Of a DNA stretch of 64,000 nucleotides, positions 21,601 through 33,230 are shown one piece after another; within the stretch, counting starts at the first letter, position 1, and each line of letters begins with the position of its first letter. Origin of the DNA: Tolypocladium sp. Sup5 PDA-1. Taxonomy: Eukaryota > Ascomycota > Sordariomycetes > Hypocreales > Ophiocordycipitaceae. The translations under genes and the position numbers were made by a program. The stretch is from contig JPHH03000004.1 in the NCBI GenBank assembly GCA_000750105.3, positions 248,001-312,000 on the forward strand. Direction: 5' to 3'. The notes beneath the pieces are model-generated. The model was not told the origin of the DNA. It saw only the letters and a list, made by a program, of their open reading frames with translations, and searched no databases.

Positions 21601-23871
21601 ATTCCGCCCGCATTATATCGGCCCACGCTTCGAACATCGTCTGACTCTTGCTACCTACCACAAGGGCCTGCTCCGTTGCTCCGTTGCTCCGTCAAGCCAG
21701 CTAAAGCCCCGTGTAGCAAGCACCCCATTGTCACGCCAAAAAGTAATATTTCTAGCGGGCGGGTGATGGATGATTGTCAGCGACGGCCATCGTCTGCATC
21801 CAGCCCGGACGCCCAAACTGCCATCAGCGTCATCAGCTTGTCATGGAAGGGAAAACCTGCCTCGATCGGCGAGCCGTCCCCGCCCGTCCAGTGCTAAATT
21901 CGGCACCCCTGGCTGCGTCTGTTGGCGCCACACCAATATATGCAATGGATCGACGGCGACGGCAGCCCACGATCCGTCGAATTGACGCAATGAAACACTC
22001 GCTGGGCAGCACTGCAAAACGCTCTCGCAGGTCTGAGGTTGCCAGGTTACTCGTAGTACCAATTGCGACGGCAGAAACGGGCGCACGGCTTCCGCGCGCG
22101 CAGCGGCCACGCAATCCCTCTGTCGGCAGCCTGCAGGACGGCTTCCACGCTGCACCGCGATCGCCGGCCCGTGTCAACTGACGTGAGTCTGTCCGTCGTC
22201 CGGACTTCGTAACCATCAACAGACGAAAGGGCAGTGCTGCCGAGCTTTCCGGATCGAGAAGAGGGCCGGTTGGCTGGGCTGCGGTCGCAACGACGTAAGT
22301 TACGTGGCACCCCATCCGCATCCGGTCAAGCCCGACATGCACGCCGAGCAAGATTCCCATCTTTCGCCGATGGCAAACGCTAGAACTGGCCAAAGAGGCT
22401 TGCAGCTTCGTATCTAGCGTAGCATTGTTGGACGGCGGTGCTTGCCCGCCTCAGCCAACAGCTTTTTAGCATAAATGGTGTTGTTCAAGCTACCCTAACG
22501 AGTACGGACCACGAAGTAAATCATCAGCTGTTGGGGGCCGTACTTGCTAACAGGCACACAACCTTGGAATGATAGAGTTCGGCATTAGCAGGAACTGTAT
22601 GGAGACAACGCGCTTGGTGCTTCCCAATTGAGTCCTGGAACGAACAATAGACTCGACGGCAAGGCAGTCGCAGGCGTTACCGCCGTTGCACGCCACAGCT
22701 GTCAACAGCTAGGTTCCAGGACTCCTGGCTTTCATGCCATGCCAGCCGACAGAGTCACGGTCCTGTTTCCCAGCTAAGCAGCGTGCTGCGTCGTTTCTCA
22801 TGACATGTTGCCTGATGAACGGCTTGATGAGCAGCAATCTAGGTATAGGCCGTTGGAGCCGGGTCGCACATGATATCCCGTGTCCGCGTGCTCCGCCAGT
22901 GCCATTTCAAGGGCCTTGAAAGTGGCTTATGAAACATCCCAACGCAAACCGCATCGAATGCTTGTCCAGGGACGCCGGTTTCCAATCGGCAAATACACTT
23001 TGGTCCTGGCCAGGGTGCCTGTCTGTCGTCGGCGAGATGTACCCAATGAAAGTGCCCGAAATGGCTGTCCACACACTTTGCCATGTGAATCCGGACTACT
23101 CCATAGGCAGTGTGGGATGAAGACAGCCCACTTCATCCCCGCGTCTCGGCAGTGAATGTCAAGTAAGGTACTTCGTAAGGCAGAAAATAGACTCGCCGAA
23201 AAGGGGTAATACGGCACACACTTGGGACACGGCAGACTCACAGACGGGTTGTCGGGTTCTGGGGCACTGTCCTGTTCGCAATGTGGCTACTCCACCAGGC
23301 TGGCTGGGTAGCCTCGGGCCTAGGAAACGTCAAGACGTCTCACTCGAGAGGCCACTCAACCCTGTGGCTGGACGGACCAAGAGCTTGACAGACAACATGG
23401 CAGAACCCAGTCTTGATTAAAGTCACCATCTCCAGCTAGAAACACACCCCAATATCATCTAGTTGCTGTTGCCCGCGGTCACGGGGCTGAGACTCGACTC
23501 GATCGGACGATTCACTTGACATGATATTCCGTGGCTAGTCGTCATGGCCCCTGGCAGACTTTCCACAGCAAAGCTGTCCTTTCCGCCAGTCGCATGACCA
23601 AGTGATGAAACTCCAGAGCAAAATGTAAACCCATGTGCGCCTTCGTCCAGACGCAGTCGAATCGGGGATATATCTCGTTCGTCGCAGAATTCGGTATGGC
23701 AGAGTCGAGCGTGGTACGCGCATCACATCACGGTTCGGGCGCCATTCGAGTTGGGGGTTTGACGTCTTTTAATTGAATGCCTCAAAGCAAGGCGATATGC
23801 TTTATCCCTGCCTCGACCAATGCAGCCAAATGAGAACCGCCCTCACTACCAACTCCATCCCGAATCCCTGT
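18639..23871. other. 5.2-kb gene-poor gap
   Basis: Longest stretch without a convincing gene in the window. Near the left side (18.88-19.60 kb, +) are Gly-rich and Gln/Ala-rich coding-like fragments interrupted by a 22-G tract (see findings). The rest (19.9-23.8 kb) has only short frames without family signature. It contains a short alternating TACG/GTAC-rich stretch near 20,581-20,612 and GCTCCGTT repeats near 21,671-21,690. No transposon signature (terminal repeats, transposase or reverse transcriptase motifs) was seen. Confidence 0.45.
19082..19103. repeat. Poly-G tract (22 G)
   Basis: Uninterrupted run of 22 guanines in a Gly-rich open stretch. Such a tract is prone to slippage and sequencing error, so the frame relation of flanking DNA should not be trusted. 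Confidence 0.9.
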
Positions 23872-24525
23872 TTATATCGACGAGGGGTACAGCATGACGC
23901 GAACCGAAGCACCGAAAGACTTAGTGGGGAGAGGAGAGGTGAACTTGGCACGGACGACACCAGAGTTGCCTAGACACCATGTTAGTGGGCTGTCATGTTT
24001 TGCAGGTGCGCGAGAGCTGAGTGTACCGTGCGGCCGGGTGACCTTGCCCCAGATGACGCGGATCTTGGAGCCCCGGATCTCCCTCTGGGCCCGGTAGACG
24101 TAGGCGATCTTCTTGCCCAGGTAGAAGCTGTAACCCCGTATCAGCAAGCAGATTCTTCAAACAGGACTATCGCGAATGCATACCTGGCAGCGTCGGTGTT
24201 GTCAACACCCTCGATCTTGATCAGGCTGGTGCCAGGGTGAGTGACGTGACGAGAGCGCTGGTAGCTCAGGTGGCGTCCCCTATTCCATGTCCGTCAGCGA
24301 ATGTTCCGTGCATCTCGAGCCATCGTTCGTGTTCTCGCGGTGCGACCCAACGGTCGCCGTAGGTCATGTTCTCCAGGCAGAGGAATGGCGGGAATCGTCT
24401 ATGGTTGTACTCACTTGACGTATACTGTCGAGAACTGTCAGTGAACTGTCCGAAAACCGAATCGGTTGCGTTGCGCGTCGCGACGACGGGATCTACTCAC
24501 ATCTGTGACCGCTCTCGGAAGGCAT
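23872..24525 (-). CDS. RPL33: 60S ribosomal protein eL33 (L35Ae/RPL33), 109 aa
   Basis: Cytosolic large-subunit protein. Five exons: 24525-24501, 24424-24415, 24279-24184, 24127-24027 and 23969-23872. They total exactly 110 codons. The spliced product runs MPSESGHRLYVKGRHLSYQR, then SLIKIEGVDNTDAASFYLGKK, IRVIWGKVTRPHGNSGVVR, and ends SFGASVRVMLYPSSI, the classic L35Ae signature and full family length. The second exon is only 10 nt and supplies most of LYVK; no other nearby sequence can. Four introns in a 330-nt coding sequence is typical of fungal ribosomal protein genes. A TCACGTG motif lies about 205 bp upstream. Confidence 0.95.
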
Positions 24526-26390
24526 CGTGAATGATTTCTGGGTTCCGCCCTCTCAAACAACCAAAGGAGACAAGGGAATGGTCGAAGGAAACTGTCTTAT
24601 CTAAAAGACCTTTCCCTGGTTGCTGATGCACGTCGGTTGTCGTGGTTTGTCGTGATGTCGGCTGAGAAGATGAGTGGATGCGATAATGGTGTGCGGTGTC
24701 ACTAGCAGGAAAACTTTGTGCCCTTCGGATCACGTGTGCCCTTAGGGCAATCGTTGGCGGGGGAAGTTATGTGTGGCTGGACGGACGAGACCACGCACCG
24801 CCGCATGTGGCGGAGGCAGACTGGCCGCATGCGGCAAGACCCATTTGATTACGGACTAGAAGAGGAAAGAATCGCCGGCACTTTCGTGCTTCCAGAACGC
24901 GACGCAGGAAGATCATCACTGACGTTTGCATTCGAGCGATCGCGAATTGAGCTCGCTGGTCAATTCACACGAGGCGATGCCCACGAAGGGAAGAGACGCA
25001 TTGCAAAAAAGTCTCGTGGATGAGGCTTTCCACCCCGTCTGCTGGCAGCACAATTCGTGAGCAAGGCTCAACGGCACGAATACAGCCATGTCAGACTGAA
25101 ATAGGGAGCACACTCATGTTGTCCAGAGACGCTGCTGATAAGAAGCATGAACAGACAAGCATGAGTACAATGGACTATTCCACGGCCTGTCGCCATTGAT
25201 AGGTGCGAGAATTGTTTATCCGCCGTCGAACGGCCGCCATAGCATCGGCCCTTGCAAAATTCCCGCAGACTATGGATTCTGTTGGGACCCTCCCTAGCTA
25301 CGTTGCAGGGCGGATATCCAGACCTCCCTTCTGTCTCGGTCTTAGTTGTCAGTATTACGAAGCGCACCGGAAGCCTGAGTGGCGCGTATCGCCGGCGGGT
25401 TTCGATAAAATCAGACTCCGGCGGCAATTGGAATATTGAGAGCGCAGACGAGCAGTCTCGGAGTCTTTGCTCGAGCTGGAGCGTGGGCGTATTACCAAGG
25501 CATTACGGCTGCTCGCGAGGTTGTTTGTAAGAAGCGCTGACAAAGGAATGACCTTCTCCTCTCAAAGCTGAAGACTGAGGCTGGTGTGGCCATTCCAGAT
25601 CGCCGGGAGTCAACTCCGTATCTGTACGCGGGGGTACCGCGGCTATCAGCCGTCCATGTCCAACTGGATCTGCAGGGCCGGCGAGGTTGGCGAGTTGGCG
25701 AGATGCACTTGTGGACCGCAAGAAGCCAGCAGAGTGGAGGCGGAAGCTCCGGGCTCGCAGCAGCACCGCCGCCGTCTGTAACACCCAAACGTCCGGCCTG
25801 AAGCAGCGTCGGTACGAAGACGACCAGGTTCGCAAAACGGCCCGGGAGATCGCAGCAAGCGCAGGTACCATCTGGAACACAGGGCGTTTAAAGCACTTGC
25901 AGCAGCCTGCGCATCGAGCAATCAACTGTGAGAGCCTCTGTTTCCGTGGCGGAGGTTTGCATTCCGCAGCGCCCATCAGCCAGCTGTTGAGTTGATCAGT
26001 GAATCAGGTCCCGTCCCGCCGTCATGCTGAGCACCTCAGCGAGCCCCGCCCCGCTGGGCGTCTCCACCCTCCAGCGAGCAGTCTCCGAGCGACAGTGGGT
26101 GGGGTGGAGGTAAGGTAACCCGAACCTGCCTGGACGCCGCATCACGACCCCTCGAGCCGTCGCCCGCCTTTGTCCCATAGATTTTGCTTAGTCGTCTCCT
26201 CCGTCATTAATAAACCGTCCCAGCACTTCCGGGGACGCCTCCCAACACCGTCTTTCCATACCATCCATAACCCGTTGCTTTACGCCTACGCCTACGCCCG
26301 TGACTGCTTCCTGCTGTGACGAAACTGCCGCAGGCTCCCTACGATTTAGAAGTCGATTCTCGCGCCCAGTGCGATCTGGCTACTGTCGCC
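24526..26390. promoter_or_regulatory. Divergent intergenic region between RPL33 and G6PD
   Basis: 1.9 kb between two outward-facing housekeeping genes. No convincing ORF. A TCACGTG motif occurs at about 24,730. The 300 bp before the G6PD start is CT-rich and looks like core promoter and leader. Confidence 0.5.
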
Positions 26391-28274
26391 ATGGAGCAGA
26401 CCCAGGGAACGTATGTGCCTTTGCTACCCCACCATGCTGGGCAAGCTCGGATTCCGGCGGTGGATGGACAGCCTGTCCCTCGACGTCGCGAGCTCTGCCG
26501 CCGCCGCCTCCCCCAGCGCAACATGCTGACAAGACCGATCAAGTAGCGCCATGGAGCTGAAGGAGAACACGACGATTGTCGTGCTCGGTGCCTCCGGCGA
26601 TCTGGCCAAGAAGAAGACGGTGAGAGCTTCCGTCAGCTTACGATTCACACAGGCTTTGCGCTAACTTTGTGCCTCTCGACAGTACCCCGCGCTCTTTGGA
26701 CTGGTGAGCATGCATTCATCCATTGGGTGACTTCCCCCGACTGGGATACGCGGCCTGACAATGTGCAGTATCGGAACCAATTCCTGCCCAAGGACGTCAG
26801 AATCGTCGGATATGCGCGCACCAAGATGGACCACGAGGAGTACCTGCGACGGATCAAGTCCTACATGAAGACCCCCACCAAGGAGATTGAGCAGCAGCTC
26901 GAGGACTTTTGCGGCCTCTGCTCCTACATCTCCGGCCAGTACGACAAGGACGAGTCCTTCGAGGTCCTCAACAAGCATCTGGAGGAGTTGGAAAAGGGCC
27001 GGCCCGAGACTCATCGGCTGTTCTACATGGCCCTACCCCCCAGCGTCTTTACCATCGTTTCCCAGCACCTGAAGAAGTGCTGCTACCCCGAAAAGGGCAT
27101 TGCCCGAGTCATTGTAAGTGCAGTCTCTTTATCCCTTATCCCTCGCGTGCTGACTGGGCTGTCAAGGTCGAGAAACCGTTTGGCAAGGACCTCGCCAGCT
27201 CCCGTGAGCTCCAAAAGTCTCTCGAGCCTGACTGGAAGGAGGAGGAGCTGTTCCGTATAGACCACTACCTGGGCAAGGAAATGGTCAAGAACATTCTGAT
27301 TCTGCGATTTGGCAACTCGTTCTTGGGCGCAACCTGGAACCGCCACCACATCGACAACGTGCAGATCACCTTCAAGGAGCCCTTTGGCACAGAGGGTCGT
27401 GGAGGATACTTTGACGAGTTCGGCATCATTCGGGACGTCATGCAGAACCATCTGCTGCAGGTTCTCACCCTTCTCGCCATGGAGCGACCCATCTCATTCG
27501 ACTCAGAGGACATCCGCGACGAAAAGGTCCGCGTGCTCCGTGCCATCCCCGCCATCGAGCCCAAGAACGTCATTATCGGCCAATACGGAAAGTCCCTCGA
27601 CGGCAGCAAACCCTCGTACAAGGAGGATGACACCGTTCCCAAGGACTCGAGGTGCCCGACATTCTGCGCCCTCGTCGCGTACATTAAGAATGAGCGCTGG
27701 GACGGCGTGCCCTTCATCATGAAGGCGGGCAAGGCGCTCAATGAGCAGAAGACCGAGATTCGGATCCAGTTCAAGGACGTCACCTCTGGCATCTTCAAGG
27801 ACATTCCGCGGAACGAGCTTGTTATGCGCATTCAGCCCAACGAGAGTGTCTACATCAAGATGAACTCCAAGCTGCCTGGCTTGAGCATGCAGACCGTCGT
27901 CACCGAGCTCGACCTCACCTACCGACGACGATTTTCGGACCTCAAGATTCCGGAGGCGTACGAGTCCCTGGTCCTCGACTGCCTCAAGGGCGACCACTCC
28001 AACTTCGTGCGTGACGATGAGCTTGACGCAAGCTGGCGCGTCTTTACGCCGCTCCTCCACTATCTCGATGACAACAAGGAAATCATTCCCATGGAGTACC
28101 CCTATGGTAGGTATATCCGTCCCCGCGCAAGGCATCATTCACTCACTTTTTACGACAGGTTCTCGTGGCCCCGCCGTGCTGGATGACTTCACTGCTTCCT
28201 ACGGCTACAAGTTCAGCGACGCTGCTGGCTACCAGTGGCCGACTACTGCGGCCACCCCTCCCAACAAGTTGTAA
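26391..28274 (+). CDS. ZWF1: Glucose-6-phosphate 1-dehydrogenase, 504 aa
   Basis: First, NADPH-producing step of the oxidative pentose phosphate pathway, cytosolic. Predicted exons: 26391-26410, 26547-26619, 26683-26703, 26769-27113, 27167-28106 and 28159-28274, summing to 505 codons. Seen motifs: nucleotide-binding GASGDLAKKKT (21-31), YPALFGLYRNQFLP built by joining a 21-nt exon, VEKPFGKDL, and the substrate/catalytic RIDHYLGKE (183-191). The C-terminus GYQWPTTAATPPNKL is typical of fungi. The short first exon (MEQTQGT) was chosen because its GTATGT donor and the TAG acceptor before ATGGAG join in frame. The ATG at 26551 is the alternative start and loses only eight residues. Confidence 0.95.
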
Positions 28275-29378
28275 GTTGTCGCCGCGAATGCTGCACATGT
28301 TTGTACCATGCCTGAGCGCCCTGGGCGGACCAATTAGCTGACCGCTCTTGCAGTTAATTCTACCCTCTGGAAATGTTGCCAGGGCAGCTGGTGGCGCGTG
28401 ATAATGTTGGAGAGAATCCAGGCGATTCAGACGGGACTGGAAAACAAGGAAGCCTCCGAGATGCAGAGCTGAGTACCTCTTATCGGCCGACGAAAAGTGA
28501 GGAGTGAGCCGCTTGACGAGAAACTGGAACGAATATATAGAACATGAGTATTTCAATGTCAGCTTGTGGGTAGTTTGGCGCAACAAAGGTTTCTAATCCG
28601 TACGCTTAAAGCATTTGCGGCTCGATTGTTCAAAGTTCACGTTTCTTAGTTTGCCAAGTTATGACGTGCGTGTCATCAGCCTGTGCCAGGCCGCCAGCCA
28701 CACTGCTTAGCTAAGGTTCCAGGCGATTAAGTTGCAGCCACGCCGTAAGAGTGGCCCGTGCACGCCAGCCTCACATGACCCGAACGTCTCCAAGGCGGCT
28801 CCCGCTGCAATAGAATCCGGGCTGATTGAGCAGGGCTCTTCGCATCACCACCTCTGCAGCCGCTCGCCCTTCTACGCTCGCGCACCGGCGCATCGCCCAA
28901 GCATTTATTCAGCATCGACATATCGGCGGTCGCTGCCATCGCGCACTCGGCACGGAACCCGAATTATCCAGCCGATCCTGTCGCGTCACGCCCGTCGCAC
29001 GGAGGGTGCCAGCCTTCCACCCTCTGACGGCCCTGCGTCGTCGAGCCTGTTCCCCGATCCTGCGCCCGCCCGCTGTTGACGCGAAGGCTCGGTAGCCCTC
29101 TCTGGAGAAGGGGACGGACCACGCGCCAGAAGCGACCAGGCGCTCGTTCGACCTGCATGCGAGTCGTCCACGCGCCTCGGTTGGTTGCTCGGTGCGGACG
29201 AGACGCATTGCCATGCGCCCTTTGCCTCGCCCGTAGACACAGTTCTACATACATCTCCATGACAACCCAGGGCGCCTGAAAGCAAATCACGAGACACGAC
29301 CGTTGCGCCGTCTGGGGCTGTGGGGCTGCGGTCATCGAGTGCCGGGGGACACGTGCCTGGACTCTCGCGGAGGAGTAA
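28275..29378. other. Intergenic: G6PD 3' end and MED14 promoter/leader
   Basis: 1.1 kb without a recognised gene. A plausible intron-like pair (GTAAGT just inside the G6PD stop and CTTGCAG about 80 nt on) could be a 3' UTR or alternative C-terminal intron. A CACGTG motif occurs about 30 bp before the MED14 start. Confidence 0.45.
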
Positions 29379-32300
29379 ATGCCCGGCATCGTCAGCATGG
29401 AGCCGGCAGGCCAGAATGGCACGCGCACCGATCATGATAGGGATCCCGCAGTCAATGGAGTGAATGGGGCGAGCGTCGTCGGCGGCCAGGGGGTTGCGCC
29501 AGACAAGGGCAAGGCTCCCGCCGCTTCAAACGACAATGGTGGAGTCAATGGTGGTGAGGTTGGCGGAATGGCCCTGGATCGCTCTCATCAGTCCCCTCTG
29601 CAAGCCGGCGGGCCGTCGACCGAAGCACACTCGAGAATGAACGACCTCCCGGACGAGATCAGGCATATCACGGAAGGATTCATTCCGCTATCCCTCTTGC
29701 TCACCCGACTGGCGCAAGTGACACACAACTCGCTCCAGGAAAAGATCGCAGAGCTGGCCAAGATGCCAGTGCCGACAGTCGCTGCTAATGGAACTCCGTC
29801 ATACACGTCTGGCGGCCCGGACGATAGTTCAAGCGACAATCTCCGAAAGAAGGGAAGCCTAACAAGCTTCGCCCAGGACATGCACGGAAAGTGGCTCAAG
29901 GCACTGGTCATCACGGAGTGGAGCAGGAAATCCGAGATGGTTAGCAAGTTGATCGACCTCAAGTTCCACATCGACCAACAGAGGATACTGTACGACGCAT
30001 CTCTCGACGATATCGTCAATGTCAAACGGGATTTGGCATTCGCACGAATGCCGAGCCCCGACTTGAAGACGGCCTTGCAAGTTCTGTCCACCGGAACTGC
30101 GCCATGGATGCCCGATGTAAGTTTTCCTGGACTGTACGAATCTTGGGAGGACGCAATCTAACGCCTTTCTTGCAGCTCAATTACATAGACCCGCCCCCCT
30201 TAACGCCGGACGAGCAGCTGAAATGGATGAACGACCTAAACACCCTACTGTCTCTGAGGCTGAACCTAGAGGACTACGACAAAATCCCGTACCATTTCCG
30301 GGACTACGAGATTGGCTCGGGACGAGTGACGTTCAAGGTTGATGGCGAGTTCGAGGTTGACCTGACGATTGCAGATGAAGATTTCGAGAAGCAATTTTGG
30401 TTCATCGACTTCAGATATGCGTTCACACCGGCGGCAGCGTCTCTCTCCGACTCCTTGAGGACATACTTGGAAGGCTGTGTCAACGAGGCACTGAGCAAAG
30501 ATGGCTTGGCAGGGTGCTACCAGTTTCTGCACGAGTTTGTTCTGACATGCAAGATCAACGAACTGAAGCGCCAGGCGCTTCAGCTAAGCAGAAGCTCCTG
30601 GACTGGATCTCTGATGGTCGAGCCACTGAACCGAGCATTGGCCATCCAATACTGGACCTCCCGAACCGCGACAACAGGAACCAAGAGCTGGGTTTTGCTG
30701 GCTGTAAACGGCGGCCGCAAGCCAAACGGCAAGACTGACCCCAAGTCATCAAGTTTCCTGGTAGCGAAGTGGTATCGCGACAACAAGGAGATGAAAGACG
30801 TGAACATTGAATTGGACGTCAAGAATCTTTCAACAGAGGCCCTCCTGACGGACGTTGTCGACCGACATATCGCGATAATCTTGACGAGCATACACGACAA
30901 GCTGCTGACAGCTGCACGGTTCAAAAACCGGGAAGCTAGCATGATTTTGGACGTTTCCAAATCAGACCCGGCAGCTTCGCGCTTGGCGATGCAAGTTGGA
31001 TACCGCAGCCAGGCTACGTTGTTGGTGGAGCCTATGACTGGCGTGTTTGCCCTCAAGCCGCACTCGAGGTTCACGATACAATACGAACACCAGCTGAACA
31101 ACGGCAAGAATGCCGCAGGGGATGGCGTGGCTTGTCTGGAGAATGTTCGGTGCGCACTGATGGAGGACGAGGTCATCAGGCGAGGAAGCTGCATGGGCTG
31201 GTTGGCGCGCAAGTCACCTCTGAACCTCGAAGAAATGCGGTCGGTGGCCAAGCTTCGCGAATGGACCCGTGCCATCTGGCTCCAGAAAGACGGCTGGGGG
31301 GCGAACTGGTTCGTGGTGGTGTTCTTGGGCCTTGGCGGGGACGAATGGTGGCTACTTGAAGCGTCAGTGCCCTTGCCGGCAAGCCCTTCGGCGAGTATTA
31401 ACGAGTATCCCAGGAATCGCGACGAGACGAACCGCGCCGTCAAGTTTAAAGCCCAGTTACCGCTCAACAAGGGCTATCCTGACCAGTCCGAGGCTTTCTG
31501 GAACAACCTGGCCTTGTTTGCAACAGGCATCATAACACAATCGGTTGATATGCGCGAGCTGCATCGACAGAGGATTAAGGGCAAGTCGAGCGACAACATG
31601 GATGTGTCTCTGCCGCAACAGGTCCGGCTACCATCAACTGAGATCTCGCTGTCCGTCTTGTTCCCCGCGATGGTATCCAGCAGCTCCGAGAACGGGGCAG
31701 ACGGAGGCTCCTCTGAAGGCGACCTCACGACCGAAAATATCGAGCTGTTTTCGCTCATGCAGAAGTACACCGGGACGGCCCTGACGCCTAAACAGGCGTG
31801 GGCAGACAACATCGTCACAATCAACTTCAAGGGCATTCAGTCCATGTCGAAGTCGGCCGACGAGACGAGAGAGGATGGTACTCCGGCAAATGAGCTCATA
31901 TGTGTATCTGACGCCATCATCAAGGTCCAAAGACCTGCAAAGTTCGAGGCCTTGAAAAACACGGTGGACCGCGACGTCTCGTACAACCCACGCAGGGGCG
32001 AGTTCTCGTTGCGAATACGGAGACCTGTGGGCAAGCCGATACTGGAGGCCCTCAAATCTCAAATCAAGGCCATTGATCGGTTCGTCAACTTCTTCGAGGC
32101 TCTCGAGAACGCGAACGGAACCATCACCAGCGAGTCCGTGACGCTGAAACAAGTCACATTCTGCTACGGCGAGAAACCAAAGCAGAACGAGGGCAACGGC
32201 CAAGGCGAGACCCAGACGCCGAAGCGGTGGCGCGTAGTGCTGGATCTTTCCAAGGACGACACTGACATCGAAATCGAGGCGGGTAATCCCCATCTCCGAG

Positions 32301-32851
32301 TCGTCGATCTCATGAGAAGGCTAGTCAATAGCGATGGCGGCATCGGGGCGCTGATGGCGTGGCTGCCAGCTTCGCTCCCTGCTCTCAAGGCCATCGACGA
32401 GATGGAGTCGAGGTGGGCGAACCTGCAGGCGGAGAAGCGCGGACGGCTCGAGTTCTCGATGAAGACGATTGCGTGGCTAAGCATCGGCTATAACATTACC
32501 GCTTCGCAGGGCAAGAAGCAGGTCAAGAAGCACGTCGCGCTCGAGGTGCGCATGAAGCCGCGGCGGGGCGAGGCGTGGTGGCACGTCTGCCGCTCCGACG
32601 CAGGCGCCAACGCCGCGCCGGAAGACGAGTTCAACAAGGCCCTCAAGCCAATCTGGGCCGCCAGGGGCGAGGACTGGCTGGGCCTCACGACGGGCGCGGC
32701 GGGGAAGCCCAGCAGCGGCGTGGTGGGCATGCTGCTCGCCGTCGACGACGCCATCAGGGGCGCCGTCCAGGCGGGGGCGACCAGCAGTCCCCAGAAGAAG
32801 AAGCAGAGCCAGAGCCAGGCCGCGGCCCGCGACGTCGTGGTCCTGGACTAG
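29379..32851 (+). CDS. MED14: Mediator of RNA polymerase II transcription subunit 14 (Rgr1), 1137 aa
   Basis: Scaffold subunit that links the head, middle and tail modules of Mediator, nuclear. Two exons, 29379-30116 and 30176-32851, with a 59-nt GTAAGT...TTGCAG intron. After a Gly/Asn-rich N-terminus of about 90 residues comes the conserved MED14 N-terminal domain: LPDEIRHITEGFIPLSLLLTR, EWSRKSEMVSKLIDLKFHI, then PWMPDLNYIDPPPLTPDEQ at the exon junction, followed by YEIGSGRVTFKV and QFWFIDFRYAF. Length is in the usual fungal range. The C-terminus is Gln/Ser/Lys-rich (KKKQSQSQAAARD). An alternative start at 29397 would shorten it by six residues. Confidence 0.95.
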
Positions 32852-33230
32852 ACGCGGCGCGCAGGACGAAGTTGTGTGTGAGAGGGGGGTACCTTGTTCA
32901 GGGCACGGCACGGCAAGGGGTAGGGGAGCCAAAAAGCGGGTGGTTATGCCCGCGGAGCGCGAGGGCGCGCGGTGGTGCCCAGCGTTTGTATGTATGTATG
33001 TATGCGTGCATTAATGATACCTGAAATAGAAACCCCCATCGGGGGGATTTGAATACTACGTGGTCGATGCCTGTGAGACGGGGTGCAGCTTGATGGTTTG
33101 ACTTGTTTGTATAATACACCCTGTACATTTCTAGACTCCATGGTGTCCCTACACGTCGGGACAGAAAAATCGACGCCTATATTTTTAAGCCGTTTCCTTC
33201 GCCCTTCCCCTGTCTAATATGACACCGAGT
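32852..33230. other. Intergenic, convergent 3' ends
   Basis: Spacer between MED14 (+) and HEM14 (-), with a short TGTA tetranucleotide run at 32987-33004 and AT-rich 3' UTR-like sequence near 33,160-33,190. Confidence 0.5.
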
